This document shows positions 53,731 through 63,297 of a stretch of 64,000 nt of DNA, piece after piece. Positions within the stretch are counted from its first letter, which is position 1. The number at the start of each line of letters is the position of its first letter. The stretch covers positions 3,057 to 67,056 of the forward strand of contig CAJUTJ010000192.1 of NCBI GenBank assembly GCA_910589655.1. Direction: 5' to 3'. The position numbers were made by a program, and so were the translations under genes. The notes under the pieces were generated by a model. That model saw only the letters and a program-made list of their open reading frames with translations. It was not told the DNA's origin and did no database searches. Source of the stretch: an uncultured Acetatifactor sp. (lineage in GTDB: Bacteria; Bacillota; Clostridia; Lachnospirales; Lachnospiraceae).

Positions 53731-55335
53731 TTACACAAACTGATTGTTTAAATATTCGGTGGGGGAGACACCTTCCACTTTTTTAAATACCTTGCTGAAA
53801 TAAAACGCGCTTTCAAAACCCAGCATATCCGCCACTTCATAGACCTTCAGGTTGCCGTCTGACAATAGGCGCTTGCCCTCCGAAATTTTACAGGTATTAA
53901 TATATTCGGAGAACCCCATATCATTATACTTGCCGAATAGCTGGCTCAGATAATTGGGACTGATGCCGAATACCGCAGCCACTTCGTTGAGAGAGAGCCG
54001 CTCTTTTACATGTGCGTTAATATATTTTTTGACATTGGTAACAATATGATTCTTATAATCCTTATGGCGGCTTTCGAAAAGCTGACACATCTGTCGTTTG
54101 AAAAATCCCAGCCAGTTCACCAGCTGCTCCACAGTGGACTGTTTGTATACGGAACGGTATCCGTCCGGATTATCCCGGAAAAAGTCGGAAACAATTTTTT
54201 CGCCGTCCTGAAGCAGGGATATGGACAGATATAAAATATTACATACGCCGTCCAAGGCCTGAACATAATGGTCGGGATGTGCCAGAAACAGATCACACAG
54301 ATTGTCCAAAGTACGATTTAAAATCTCTGCATCGTATTCTTCATAGGCTTTGGTCAGATCCTGCTTGAACAGGCTCATGTTAAAGGAATAATCATAAGAA
54401 GGATCCTTTAGGCACTCTTCGAAAAAGACAATGGCATTTTTCCCCTCGGCGGACAGGTTGGCCTGTCTGGAGTATTGGTAGGAATCGCAGATGGCAAGGG
54501 GCATATCTACCAGACTGCCGATACCGCAGTGAAAAGATACATTATAGTATTTTGTCAGAGTTTTACTGATACCGGTTAAAATGCCCTTTAATTCTTCCCC
54601 ATAGGACAGATTGGCGGTCTGACCTGTTTCGAAGCAGAAAATCAAAGCAAAATGTCTGGTGTCAAGGGAGAGGCAGAAGCAAGGATAATACTTTCCACCA
54701 AGCTCCTTCAGCATCTGCATGGAAGTGGCAAACAGAGACAGTTGTTTTTCCATGGGAAGAGAATCTGCCTGATTGCCCGTCATTTCACCATAACAGCATA
54801 CATAACCGCTGTAGTGGAAATCCAAATTCAAATCCCGGCTCTGTAAAGTAAACTGTTCTTCCGATTCGAACAGGTTGTTTATCAGACGAATAAAGAACTT
54901 GTCATAAAAAGGATGGACAATATTCTCGGCGGAATTACCCTTATGCTCCGACTCCTGTATCCGTTTCAGCACGCGGTTTACCGCTTCCGTCAAAGCGGGA
55001 GGGGTGAGTTCCATTTTCACAAGATAATCCGTCACTTGATAAGTGAGAGCTTCCTTGACCATGTGGAAATCCTCGTAACTGGTCAGAATAATAAAATAAG
55101 GCTTCTCGCTGCCGTGCAGCTCGCGGCACTGCCGGATTAATTCCAATCCGCTCATCACGGGCATTTTTATATCCGTGATCACTATGTCCGGAGCCAGCTC
55201 GGAAACCATCTTCAAGGCAGCTTGACCGTTTACCGCCGTGCCTGCTACTTCTATATTCAGATCGGCCCAGTTCAGCATGGATTTTATGCCTACTTGAACC
55301 AAGGGTTCATCATCGACAATCAGTAATTTGTACAT
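53731..55335 (-). CDS. Response regulator with AraC-type DNA-binding domain (YesN-like)
   Basis: A 534-residue response regulator. The receiver (about 1-120) has LLIVDDEP and acceptor Asp55 in IVITDIKMPVMSG. A long middle region (about 130-420) follows, and the C terminus holds two AraC helix-turn-helix motifs (about 430-530, LSLNEVAAVFGISPNYLSQL and VADMLGFESAFYFSKVFKKV). I use ATG 55335, which follows aaaggag; the frame opens 14 codons earlier. It pairs with the histidine kinase immediately upstream and most likely activates the divergent ABC transporter/GH88 operon and its own operon. Confidence 0.93.
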   Translation of the reverse strand: MYKLLIVDDEPLVQVGIKSMLNWADLNIEVAGTAVNGQAALKMVSELAPDIVITDIKMPVMSGLELIRQCRELHGSEKPYFIILTSYEDFHMVKEALTYQVTDYLVKMELTPPALTEAVNRVLKRIQESEHKGNSAENIVHPFYDKFFIRLINNLFESEEQFTLQSRDLNLDFHYSGYVCCYGEMTGNQADSLPMEKQLSLFATSMQMLKELGGKYYPCFCLSLDTRHFALIFCFETGQTANLSYGEELKGILTGISKTLTKYYNVSFHCGIGSLVDMPLAICDSYQYSRQANLSAEGKNAIVFFEECLKDPSYDYSFNMSLFKQDLTKAYEEYDAEILNRTLDNLCDLFLAHPDHYVQALDGVCNILYLSISLLQDGEKIVSDFFRDNPDGYRSVYKQSTVEQLVNWLGFFKRQMCQLFESRHKDYKNHIVTNVKKYINAHVKERLSLNEVAAVFGISPNYLSQLFGKYNDMGFSEYINTCKISEGKRLLSDGNLKVYEVADMLGFESAFYFSKVFKKVEGVSPTEYLNNQFV

Positions 55336-55373
55336 GGCTGCTCCTTTTTTCTGTGTTTTACAATAAATGTGAA

Positions 55374-57230
55374 TCATAGGGCCGTGTATGGAGGCACAGG
55401 CTGCGTCTGATTTATTGTATTGGGGATATGAATAGACATGGTGGTGTATTGGCCTTCCACACTTTCTATGGTAATACCGTAGGCTTCGCCGAATTCATAC
55501 TGTAATCTCTTATGTACATTGCTGACACCGATTTCCCGGAAAAAATCCGTGCTGCTGTCATCGTTTGATAACAGAATCTGAGCCGCCTTTTCCGGGGGCA
55601 TTCCCACACCGTCATCCGTCACATCAATGCGGATGGATTCCGGACTGTCCTCTGTAAGCTTTTCAGAGTAAATATGAATCCGGATATGCCCCGTTCCCTT
55701 GGGCTCTATACCGTGGAAAATAGCATTCTCCACCAACGGCTGCAAAGTGAATTTAATAATCCGGCAGGAGGAGAAAGCATCGTCTTCCAGCTGTATGTCC
55801 ATGGTGATGGTGCCTCCATATCGGTAGCTTTGAATGGTAAAATAATCTTGGAGCAAGGACAACTCTTCCTCAATGGAAACCAGAAGGCTGGTTCCTTTGG
55901 AAATGCTTTTCAACAGCTTCGCCAGCGCCGTAGTCATTTCCGAAATCCCTGTGGCTCCCTGAATGGAAGCCATCCACTTTATGGAATTTAGAGTATTATA
56001 AATAAAATGGGGATTGATCTGGCTTTGAAGCATCTTGTACTCCAGATCTTTCTTCTGCTTTTCATCTTCCAGCCTTTTGTTCATCAGGAGGTAGACATTT
56101 TCGGACAAATCATTAATGCCTTTTCCGATATCTCCCAGCTCATGATTCCATTCAATGGAAGAATCACGGTCAAAATCCCCTTCGGCAACGCGCAGCATTT
56201 TCGCTCTGATTTTAGAGACGGGAACATTGATCATACGGTTTAAGATCAGCATTAAAAAGATTCCGATGCCCACTATGCTGATTAATGTGCCGCCCAGTAT
56301 AAGCCATAGCAGGAAGCGGTGGTTGCGCAGCTCCGATTGAGAGATGCTTTGGCTGATGTAGCAGTCCGGCATACTCAAAGGGGAAGTAACCACCAGACGA
56401 GTACCTTCACTGTCCGAAACTTCGTTTACATATATGCTGTCTATCAGCGCGGATGAGGACAAATCCTGAGTAATCTGATAGGATTCCGTCCATTTCAGCA
56501 GGGAGCCGTTTTCATAAATATAATTGTGGCCTCCAACGGACAGAAACATATAACTGTCTTCTGCAATCTTATATCGTTTTAAAGCATCTGTAAATAAGTC
56601 GGAAGAAATTTGCAGAAAGAGAATACCGCCCCGGACGGAATTGTACTGGTAGGTAATGGGCCTGAGTATCGGCAGTATGTATTTCCCGTTACGGTAAAAA
56701 GAATCCTTTACAAATCCGGTGGTAAAGTCATAGTCGGAGGCATCCAATAGCCGGTCGAAATAAGGAAGCCGGGGAACTTCGGCCGACAAATCGGCTGTAG
56801 AGGAGTAAGCGGCGCTCACAATCTGCAAAAAGTGTTCGTCGGTAATTACGGCAAGCCGATTGATATAATTATTTGACGGATTATTGCTGTATTCCTCGAA
56901 AATGCGGTCATAGGTGGACACGGACAACACGGAGCCGGGGTTGGGATTTTCCTGTATATATGTGGCAATGTTGGCATTGGTCTGGCAGAATCTTACGATC
57001 TGTGAAATGTCGTCTATGCTGCCGTTGATAGAATCCGTGAGCAGCTGGAGGCTTGTCTCCGTGGAATGAATCAGGCTGTTCTGCAGGTAATTCCGAAAGA
57101 GATAATAACTGACGGAACTGATAATGATACACATACCCAGCAGACAGGATGTGGTAATAAGCAGTATCCTTTTTTGAATACTGCCCATAGGCCGCCTGCT
57201 GTTTTTCTGAAAGCTGTATACTCGTCCCAT
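55374..57230 (-). CDS. Sensor histidine kinase (YesM-like)
   Basis: A 618-residue LytS/YesM-type kinase. It has transmembrane helices at about 20-43 and 305-328 with an extracellular Cache-like sensor (about 45-300) between them, then HAMP (about 330-385), the His_kinase domain with His408 in SQINPHFIYNTLNS, and HATPase_c with FTLQPLVENAIFHG and DDGVGMPP. The conserved Phe after PH and the NP motif identify the family. It probably detects an extracellular oligosaccharide together with the binding protein encoded divergently at 57602. The regulator gene begins 38 nt after its stop. The ATG at 57230 follows an aaggcggg sequence; an ATG at 57188 is an alternative. Confidence 0.93.
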   Translation of the reverse strand: MGRVYSFQKNSRRPMGSIQKRILLITTSCLLGMCIIISSVSYYLFRNYLQNSLIHSTETSLQLLTDSINGSIDDISQIVRFCQTNANIATYIQENPNPGSVLSVSTYDRIFEEYSNNPSNNYINRLAVITDEHFLQIVSAAYSSTADLSAEVPRLPYFDRLLDASDYDFTTGFVKDSFYRNGKYILPILRPITYQYNSVRGGILFLQISSDLFTDALKRYKIAEDSYMFLSVGGHNYIYENGSLLKWTESYQITQDLSSSALIDSIYVNEVSDSEGTRLVVTSPLSMPDCYISQSISQSELRNHRFLLWLILGGTLISIVGIGIFLMLILNRMINVPVSKIRAKMLRVAEGDFDRDSSIEWNHELGDIGKGINDLSENVYLLMNKRLEDEKQKKDLEYKMLQSQINPHFIYNTLNSIKWMASIQGATGISEMTTALAKLLKSISKGTSLLVSIEEELSLLQDYFTIQSYRYGGTITMDIQLEDDAFSSCRIIKFTLQPLVENAIFHGIEPKGTGHIRIHIYSEKLTEDSPESIRIDVTDDGVGMPPEKAAQILLSNDDSSTDFFREIGVSNVHKRLQYEFGEAYGITIESVEGQYTTMSIHIPNTINQTQPVPPYTAL

Positions 57231-57601
57231 TCTGATTACCCGCCTTTATAACGATTCTATTTTAGCATATTTTCAAGGGTTAGGAAAGGGGTGTCCGGGA
57301 GGCGTTTGCACGCGCTTTTTGCGTGACAAACCCGAGACAGCCGTGTGAAATAGTATATCATAACTAAAAATTTTGCATAACTTGAAAGCTCTTACATCAT
57401 AAAATTAAAAAATGTGAATAAATAGTTTATGTATTTTTAATTTTTTCCATGTAAATATCACCGTCTCTTTTATATACTTGTATCACAATAAGTTACAGTT
57501 CAACCCGCCGGTCGGCAGAGCTGCTGACAAGGCCGTTGGGGCGTAACTATTATTAATAGTAATCTGTCTATGGCAGGTACTGTAAGCAAGGAGGATTTTG
57601 T
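57231..57601. other. Divergent promoter region between YesM and the binding protein
   Basis: The 371-bp gap contains the dispersed repeat copy at 57298-57345 close to the kinase gene, then an AT-rich stretch (57350-57490). Before the binding-protein gene there is tatact or tattaa-like sequence and a perfect ribosome binding site aaggagg (about 57589). Regulator-binding sites are expected here but I cannot point to them. Confidence 0.55.
57298..57345 (-). repeat. Dispersed intergenic repeat, copy C (short)
   Basis: Contains gaggcgtttgcacgcg, tttttgcgtgacaaacccga and gacagccgtg, the reverse complement of the core in the copies at 36111 and 38766, and the same orientation as those at 424 and 11241. 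Confidence 0.65.
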
Positions 57602-58993
57602 ATGAAAAAGAAAGTATTTAGTGTTGTAATGGCAGCGGCTATGATGTCAACCATGCTGGCAGGCTGCGGCGGTGATAACGGTAATACAGCCAGTGCTCCG
57701 GCAAGCTCCAGTGCTCCGGCAAGTTCCAGCGCGGCTGCAAGTTCCAGCACTCCGGCAAGTTCTGCGGCATCTTCCCAGACTTCGCAGTCCACGGAGCCTG
57801 TAACCTTGAAATGGGCTATCTGGGATCAGGAGACCACACAATATTGGAACGATATTAAGGAAGCGTATGAGGCATCCCATGAAGGCGTAACCATTGAGAT
57901 GGTTGATCTGGGCTCTACCGATTATATGACCGTTCTGGCAACGGAGCTTTCCGGATCCGGTTCCGATTTTGATGTTGTTACCATTAAGGATGTTCCCGGA
58001 TATGCGACTCTGGTTCAAAAGAATGCTATTCTTGCGCTGGATGATTATATCAAAAACGATGGCGTTGATCTCAGCCAGTATGCAGGTGCAACCGATCAGG
58101 TATTGGTTGACGGGAAGCTGTATGAGCTGCCTTTCAGAAATGATTTCTGGGTAGTATTCTACAATAAGGATTTGTTCGACGCGAAGGGAGTTCCCTATCC
58201 TACCAACGACATGACTTTTGAGGAGTATGACGCTCTGGCAAGACAGATGACCGATACTACTTTCGGCTCTCAGATTTACGGAACGCATTATCACACATGG
58301 AGATCCGCAGTTCAGCTGTTCGGTGTATTGGACGGCCAGCACACCATTTTGGACGGTGAGTATTCCGCATTCCAGCCTTATTACGAGATGGTTCTGAATC
58401 AGGAAGCCGACGGTGTCTGCAGAAAGTATACGGATCTGAAGACAGAGGGTCTGCACTATTCCGCAGCATTTTCCGGCGGTGATGTGGCTATGCTGAATAT
58501 GGGTTCTTGGTTTATTGCAACCATGATTTCCAATCTGCAGTCCGGCGAATATGATTCCAGTCTGTGCGGCAACTGGGGTATTGTAAAGTATCCTCATGCG
58601 GAAGGCGTAGAGGCAGGTTCCACGTTGGGTACCATTACCGGTCTGTCCGTAACCGCCGCTTCTGATACTCCCGATGCAGCTTGGGAGTTCGTAAAGTGGG
58701 TCAGCGGTGAGGAAGGTGCGGCAGTGATGGCTTCTTCCGGTAACTTCCCTGCAATTATGACAGATGAAGTGAAGAATATGATCGCAGGTCTGGAAGGATT
58801 CCCCGCCGATGCCGAGAGTAAGGAAGCTCTGAGCGTATCCAATCTGTATCTGGAAGTGCCTTACGGTGAGAAAGTATCCGAGATTAACTCCGTATTGGAT
58901 TCCTACCATGGTTCCATTATGACCGGAGAGATGACCATCGAAGAAGGCATTAACAAGATGAACGAAGAGGTTAAGAAGATTCAGGGTAACTAA
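57602..58993 (+). CDS. Sugar ABC transporter substrate-binding lipoprotein
   Basis: A 463-residue family 1 extracellular solute-binding protein. The lipobox MLAGC gives Cys22, and a Ser/Ala/Pro-rich linker (about 27-62) is followed by the two-lobed binding fold (KWAIWDQETTQYWNDIKEAY, then FEVVT-like DFDVVTIKDVPG, FRNDFWVVFYNKDLFDAKGV). It binds an oligosaccharide outside the membrane and hands it to the permeases at 59286 and 61275. It is the first gene of the operon and is transcribed away from yesMN. An intrinsic terminator lies after it, which would make it more strongly expressed than the permeases, as is usual for such transporters. Confidence 0.94.
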   Translation: MKKKVFSVVMAAAMMSTMLAGCGGDNGNTASAPASSSAPASSSAAASSSTPASSAASSQTSQSTEPVTLKWAIWDQETTQYWNDIKEAYEASHEGVTIEMVDLGSTDYMTVLATELSGSGSDFDVVTIKDVPGYATLVQKNAILALDDYIKNDGVDLSQYAGATDQVLVDGKLYELPFRNDFWVVFYNKDLFDAKGVPYPTNDMTFEEYDALARQMTDTTFGSQIYGTHYHTWRSAVQLFGVLDGQHTILDGEYSAFQPYYEMVLNQEADGVCRKYTDLKTEGLHYSAAFSGGDVAMLNMGSWFIATMISNLQSGEYDSSLCGNWGIVKYPHAEGVEAGSTLGTITGLSVTAASDTPDAAWEFVKWVSGEEGAAVMASSGNFPAIMTDEVKNMIAGLEGFPADAESKEALSVSNLYLEVPYGEKVSEINSVLDSYHGSIMTGEMTIEEGINKMNEEVKKIQGN

Positions 58994-59080
58994 TGGAAAT
59001 CGGATTTATAGAGTAACCGGCAGCCCTATGCCGCATGCGGCGGGGCACAAGTGAACGGCAACAGATATAAAGCAGTACAG

Positions 59081-59111
59081 GGGGTCGTCTCAAAAGCGGC
59101 CCCTTTCTTTT
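59081..59111 (+). terminator. Terminator-like hairpin between binding protein and permease
   Basis: The stem ggggtcg / cggcccc (7 bp with one G-T pair) has a loop tctcaaaag and is followed by tttctttt. It probably lowers read-through from the abundant binding-protein message. Confidence 0.75.
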
Positions 59112-59285
59112 CAAAAAGCGAGAAAAACCGGAAGCTTTAAGAGAATGTGTCCTCTTTAGAACATCCCTTAAGATAGGTTACGGTTCCGCGGGTTTTATGG
59201 ATTGTATGTCGGATTTGCCGACATGTTTGGAAGGTGTATCCGAAAGGGCAGGGGGGTACATATTTCAGGAAAGGAGGCAGTTTGT

Positions 59286-60350
59286 ATGCCAAAGTTAGAC
59301 ATAGCTCAAAAGGAAGAAAAAATCCGGGGTCTGCAGAGTGAATTGACGCAGCTCATTGCAGCGGTCAGGACGGAACAAGACGATAAGAAAAAAAGAAAAA
59401 TGATTGCACAGATCGGTAATTATAACCGCCGGATTGACAAGATCAAGTCCGGCAGGGTTTTGAGCCGTGAGACAAAGAGGGATATAGTGGCATATTCCTT
59501 TATCGCTCCCAATTTTATCGGATTTTGTGTATTTACCTTGATTCCCATTATATTTGCTTTCGCGTTGGCGTTTTTGAAATGGGACGGAAGCAATCCTATA
59601 GAATGGGCGGGATTCGGAAATTTTACGAGATTGGCAGATGATACTTTTTTTACGGCGGCTTTAAAAAATACCATTATCTATTGTATCGGTACGGTGCCTC
59701 TCACCATGGTCGCGTCACTGGCTCTCGCTATAGTATTAAATCAGAAAGTAGTAGGAAGAGGCATATTCAGGACTCTTTCCTTTTTCCCGTATGTTGCGTC
59801 TCTGGTAGCGATTACCGCTGTGTGGAAGATGTTGTTCCACCCTTCCAAGGGACCCATCAACAATATATTATATAATGTTTTTAATGTAGCGCAGGAAAAT
59901 CTGCCTCAGTGGTTCAGCGGCGGACTGGTTCTCTTTTCCATGATCCTGTTCAGCGTGTGGAAATACATGGGGTATTACATGGTTATATATCTAGCCGGAC
60001 TTCAGGGCATTTCGGCGGAGCTGTATGAGGCGGCCAGCCTTGACGGTGCGGGTACATGGGAAAAATTCCGCTATGTGACATGGCCTCAGTTGTCCTCCAC
60101 TACTTTTTTCGTGGTGGTCATGCTGACCATCAATTGCTTCAAGGTGTATGACATTGCTATTATGCTGGCCGGCGGCGGAAGCGGTGAGCTGACTACCTCC
60201 GCAACGGTTCTGGTTTACTATATTTACCAGAAGGCATTTATTGATTGGGATTTGGGATACTCCAGCGCGGTGGCAATGGTTCTGTTCATTATGGTTCTGG
60301 CAGTTACGATTATCCAGTTCAGGGGACAGGCAAAGAGGGAAAGAGCTTAG
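59286..60350 (+). CDS. Sugar ABC transporter permease (first subunit)
   Basis: A 354-residue MalF/UgpA-type permease. A basic coiled N terminus (about 1-58, KLDIAQKEEKIRGLQSELTQ) precedes about six transmembrane helices (about 70-345). The EAA loop reads LYEAASLDGAGTWEKFRYVT, with the conserved Gly that docks the ATPase. I start at ATG 59286, 9 nt after aaggagg, which drops 28 upstream codons. The long helical N-terminal extension is more pronounced than in most members. Its ATPase is not in the window, so a shared MsmK/UgpC-type ATPase is expected elsewhere. Confidence 0.93.
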   Translation: MPKLDIAQKEEKIRGLQSELTQLIAAVRTEQDDKKKRKMIAQIGNYNRRIDKIKSGRVLSRETKRDIVAYSFIAPNFIGFCVFTLIPIIFAFALAFLKWDGSNPIEWAGFGNFTRLADDTFFTAALKNTIIYCIGTVPLTMVASLALAIVLNQKVVGRGIFRTLSFFPYVASLVAITAVWKMLFHPSKGPINNILYNVFNVAQENLPQWFSGGLVLFSMILFSVWKYMGYYMVIYLAGLQGISAELYEAASLDGAGTWEKFRYVTWPQLSSTTFFVVVMLTINCFKVYDIAIMLAGGGSGELTTSATVLVYYIYQKAFIDWDLGYSSAVAMVLFIMVLAVTIIQFRGQAKRERA

Positions 60351-60378
60351 GCGGCATGTCTGGAGGTATGATTGAAAA

Positions 60379-61170
60379 ATGGCAGTGTTAGCGTTAAAGG
60401 TAATTGATAAGGATGACAACACCATATGCGTCAGCAGCGGTGAGGACTTCGTGGATTTGGTGTGTATGCATGAATATCAGGAGGGGGATCGGATTGTGCT
60501 GGAAACCTCCGACAAGAATATTTATGTCAATTGGCAGGTGGATGATGCCCTTGGTTCTGCGTTTGTGTACATAACGGACAATGTTTCCTATTATGTTCCC
60601 TTCGGCGAGAAGCGGGTCAGTTATTCTCCAAAGGTATTTGCGGGCAGCAGGCATTATATTTATGCCGAGGCGGCCAGAGAGGATGAAATCAAGGCCTACC
60701 GAAATCTTGCCCTGAATCCTGCGGATCAGCATTGTGATGTGCCTTGTTTTCCACATGCCACCGCCAATGTGGAGACTAGAGGAGAGTCCGTCTTCGCGGC
60801 CAAGAACGCTATCGACGGTGTGAGGGCTAATCTGTCCCACGGGCAATGGCCTTATGAATCATGGGGAATCAACAAACAGGATGACGCGTCCATGCGGGTG
60901 GAATTCGGAAGAAAAGTCAGGACAGACAAGGTCGTGCTATATACCCGTTCCGATTTCCCTCATGATAACTGGTGGACACAGGTGACATTAGCTTTCTCCG
61001 ACGGAAGCACACAGGATTTTACCATGGAGAAATCCGCCAAAGCCCATGTGTTTGCTTTTCCCGAAAAGGAGATTACATGGATAGAGCTCTGCAACCTGAT
61101 AAAAGCAGAGGATCCGTCACCTTTTCCGGCATTGAGCCAGATTGAGGTGTACGGGTACAATGTGGAATAA
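60379..61170 (+). CDS. Unknown protein with discoidin-like domain, between the permease genes
   Basis: A 263-residue soluble protein without signal peptide. Residues about 1-105 form a beta-rich region; about 108-263 resemble a galactose-binding, F5/8-type C domain: RNLALNPADQH, GVRANLSHGQWPYESWGI, SMRVEFGRKVRTDKVVLYTR and ITWIELCNLIKAE. Such domains bind sugars or polysaccharides in secreted proteins, but here the protein should remain in the cytoplasm. Its position between two transporter permeases and before GH88 is unusual, and no enzyme motif is visible. It may present or sense the imported oligosaccharide. Start: ATG 60379, 28 nt after the permease stop. Confidence 0.7.
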   Translation: MAVLALKVIDKDDNTICVSSGEDFVDLVCMHEYQEGDRIVLETSDKNIYVNWQVDDALGSAFVYITDNVSYYVPFGEKRVSYSPKVFAGSRHYIYAEAAREDEIKAYRNLALNPADQHCDVPCFPHATANVETRGESVFAAKNAIDGVRANLSHGQWPYESWGINKQDDASMRVEFGRKVRTDKVVLYTRSDFPHDNWWTQVTLAFSDGSTQDFTMEKSAKAHVFAFPEKEITWIELCNLIKAEDPSPFPALSQIEVYGYNVE

Positions 61171-61274
61171 ATTGAATGGCTGTTTATTCGTAAGTCTCCG
61201 GAGCCGCGAGAAGGCTTCGCGGGCGGCGGATGGACGGTAACAGAAACGCGTGCGAAAGCGCAGGGGGTAAATAT

Positions 61275-62114
61275 ATGAAATCAGCACATAAAAAAGCCGT
61301 TGCAGGCAAAGTGATCGTGTATATTATTTTGATTTTAATTGCGCTCGTTATGGTTATTCCGTTTCTTTGGATGCTTTCCGCTTCTATAAAAAGTGACCGC
61401 GAAGTATTCCAGATGAATCCCTTTGTATGGATTCCGGAAAATCCTAAGTTCAGCAATTATGCGGATATTTGGACAAAGATTCCGTTTTTAAAATTTGTGG
61501 AAAATACGGTTTTTCTGACATTAGTCGTAACATTTCTTCAGCTCTTAACCAGTAGTTTTGCGGCGTACTCCTTTGCAAAGCTGCACTTCCGTCACAAGAA
61601 CGGGCTGTTCCTTGCCTACATTGCAACTATTGCGATGCCTTGGCAGGTGTACATGGTGCCCCAGTTCATTATGATGAGAAGGATGGGGCTGAACGACAAA
61701 CTGCTTGCCATTATCTGTCTGCAGGCATTCTCGGCCTTCGGAGTGTTTATGATGAAGCAGTTTTACGAGGGTATTCCCGATGATTTGTGTGAGGCGGCCA
61801 GAATCGACGGCATGAGTGAATACAGAATCTACGCAAGTATTATGCTGCCTCTGTCAAAGCCTGCATTGTCCACGTTGACCATCTTTACTTTTGTGGCCAC
61901 ATGGAACGACTATCTGGGTCCCTTGATCTATCTGAAAACGCAGGAGAATAAGACGATCCAGTTGGGCTTGAAAATGTTTATCAGCCAATATTCTTCCGAT
62001 TATGGTTTGATTATGGCAGGATCTGTGTTATCATTAATTCCGGTATTAATCGTATTTTTGATTTTGCAGAAATATTTCGTGGAAGGTGTCGCTTCCACGG
62101 GATTGAAAGGCTAG
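61275..62114 (+). CDS. Sugar ABC transporter permease (second subunit)
   Basis: A 279-residue MalG/UgpE-type permease with six transmembrane helices and the EAA loop DDLCEAARIDGMSEYRIYAS. KIPFLKFVENTVFLT and WNDYLGPLIYLKTQENKTIQ are typical of the carbohydrate uptake transporter-1 family. I use ATG 61275, a few nt after ggggg, rather than the ATG at 61230. It works with the permease at 59286 and the binding protein at 57602; its stop is 13 nt before the GH88 gene. Confidence 0.93.
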   Translation: MKSAHKKAVAGKVIVYIILILIALVMVIPFLWMLSASIKSDREVFQMNPFVWIPENPKFSNYADIWTKIPFLKFVENTVFLTLVVTFLQLLTSSFAAYSFAKLHFRHKNGLFLAYIATIAMPWQVYMVPQFIMMRRMGLNDKLLAIICLQAFSAFGVFMMKQFYEGIPDDLCEAARIDGMSEYRIYASIMLPLSKPALSTLTIFTFVATWNDYLGPLIYLKTQENKTIQLGLKMFISQYSSDYGLIMAGSVLSLIPVLIVFLILQKYFVEGVASTGLKG

Positions 62115-62127
62115 AAGGTGGTTGGCT

Positions 62128-63297
62128 ATGAGTATTACATTTGAAGGATATCCCGGGATTACGGAGGAGGAGATCCGAAAAGCACTGAGTTTCTGTAATC
62201 AGCAGATTCTCCATATTCTGCCGGAGTTTACGGATAAATTCCAGCAGGCGTACAGCGTGGACGGCTTTTATCCTCCTATTGAAAATAATTATTGGACCTG
62301 CGGCTTTTGGACCGGTGAGGTGTGGCTGGCATACGAATTCTCCGGAGACGAAAGGCTGAGAAAGGCAGGTGAGGTTCAGGTAAAGAGCTTCCTGAACCGG
62401 ATTGACAAAAAGATTGAGGTGGATCACCACGATATGGGATTCCTGTATTCTCCTTCCTGTGTGGCGGCTTATAAGCTGACCGGAAGTGAGGAGGGAAAAG
62501 AAGCGGCCATAAAGGCTGCCGACCAGCTGATTACCAGATATCACCCGGTGGGCGAGTTTATTCAGGCATGGGGGCCCATGGATGCGCCGGAGAACTACCG
62601 GCTGATTATTGACTGCCTGCTGAATCTGCCTCTGCTCTATTGGGCATCGGAGGAGACGGGGGACAGTAAATATCGTGACATTGCGGAAAAGCATATTCAT
62701 ACCGCCGTCGCAAACGTAATACGGGAGGACTATTCCACATGGCATACCTTCTTCTTCGATATGAAGACCGGGGCGCCGGATCATGGGGCCACTTGTCAGG
62801 GATATCGGGACGGCTCCGCGTGGGCGAGAGGTCAGGCATGGGGCGTGTACGGTATGGCGCTGGCGTACAAATATACCGGAAGGAAAGAATATATTGAGCT
62901 GTTCCGTCGTGTGACGGAGTATTTTCTGGAGCATTTGCCAAAGGATCTGGTTCCCTATTGGGATCTGGAGTTTACCGACGGCGACGACCAGCCAAGAGAT
63001 TCCTCTTCCGCATCCATTGCCGCTTGCGGTATGCTGGAGATGAATAAATATCTGGAACCTTCGGAGGCGGAGCATTATAAGAAAATCGCTTCCCGGATTA
63101 TGAAGTCGGTGTATGAAAAGTATGCGGTGAAGGACATGGAGGCGTCTAACGGTTTGGTGCTGCACAGCACCTATTCCAATCACTCCCCTTATAATACCTG
63201 TAATCATTACGGTGTGGACGAGTGCAATTCATGGGGGGATTATTTCTATATGGAAGCACTGACCAGAATGAGCAAAGATTGGGAATTGTATTGGTAA
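62128..63297 (+). CDS. Unsaturated glucuronyl hydrolase, glycoside hydrolase family 88
   Basis: A 389-residue cytoplasmic (alpha/alpha)6-barrel enzyme that hydrates the 4,5-unsaturated uronic acid at the non-reducing end of oligosaccharides left by polysaccharide lyases, releasing it. The key aspartates are visible: Asp102 in VDHHDMGFLYSPS and Asp228 in QGYRDGSAWARGQAWGVYG. Length and motifs match the Bacillus and streptococcal enzymes. I start at ATG 62128, after agaaggtgg, not TTG 62122. With the heparinase-family lyase and the ABC transporter it forms a complete import-and-degrade route for uronic-acid glycans such as hyaluronan, chondroitin or heparin fragments. Confidence 0.93.
   Translation: MSITFEGYPGITEEEIRKALSFCNQQILHILPEFTDKFQQAYSVDGFYPPIENNYWTCGFWTGEVWLAYEFSGDERLRKAGEVQVKSFLNRIDKKIEVDHHDMGFLYSPSCVAAYKLTGSEEGKEAAIKAADQLITRYHPVGEFIQAWGPMDAPENYRLIIDCLLNLPLLYWASEETGDSKYRDIAEKHIHTAVANVIREDYSTWHTFFFDMKTGAPDHGATCQGYRDGSAWARGQAWGVYGMALAYKYTGRKEYIELFRRVTEYFLEHLPKDLVPYWDLEFTDGDDQPRDSSSASIAACGMLEMNKYLEPSEAEHYKKIASRIMKSVYEKYAVKDMEASNGLVLHSTYSNHSPYNTCNHYGVDECNSWGDYFYMEALTRMSKDWELYW

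Noticed and set aside
57647..58909. A 420-codon open frame on the minus strand opposite the binding-protein gene
   Set aside because: It lies wholly opposite a clear solute-binding lipoprotein, its translation is rich in Cys, His and Arg with no recognisable domain, and it has no ribosome binding site.
62011..63207. A 398-codon minus-strand open frame opposite GH88
   Set aside because: It is the shadow of the GH88 and permease genes. The plus-strand frames carry family motifs and catalytic residues, while this one has none.
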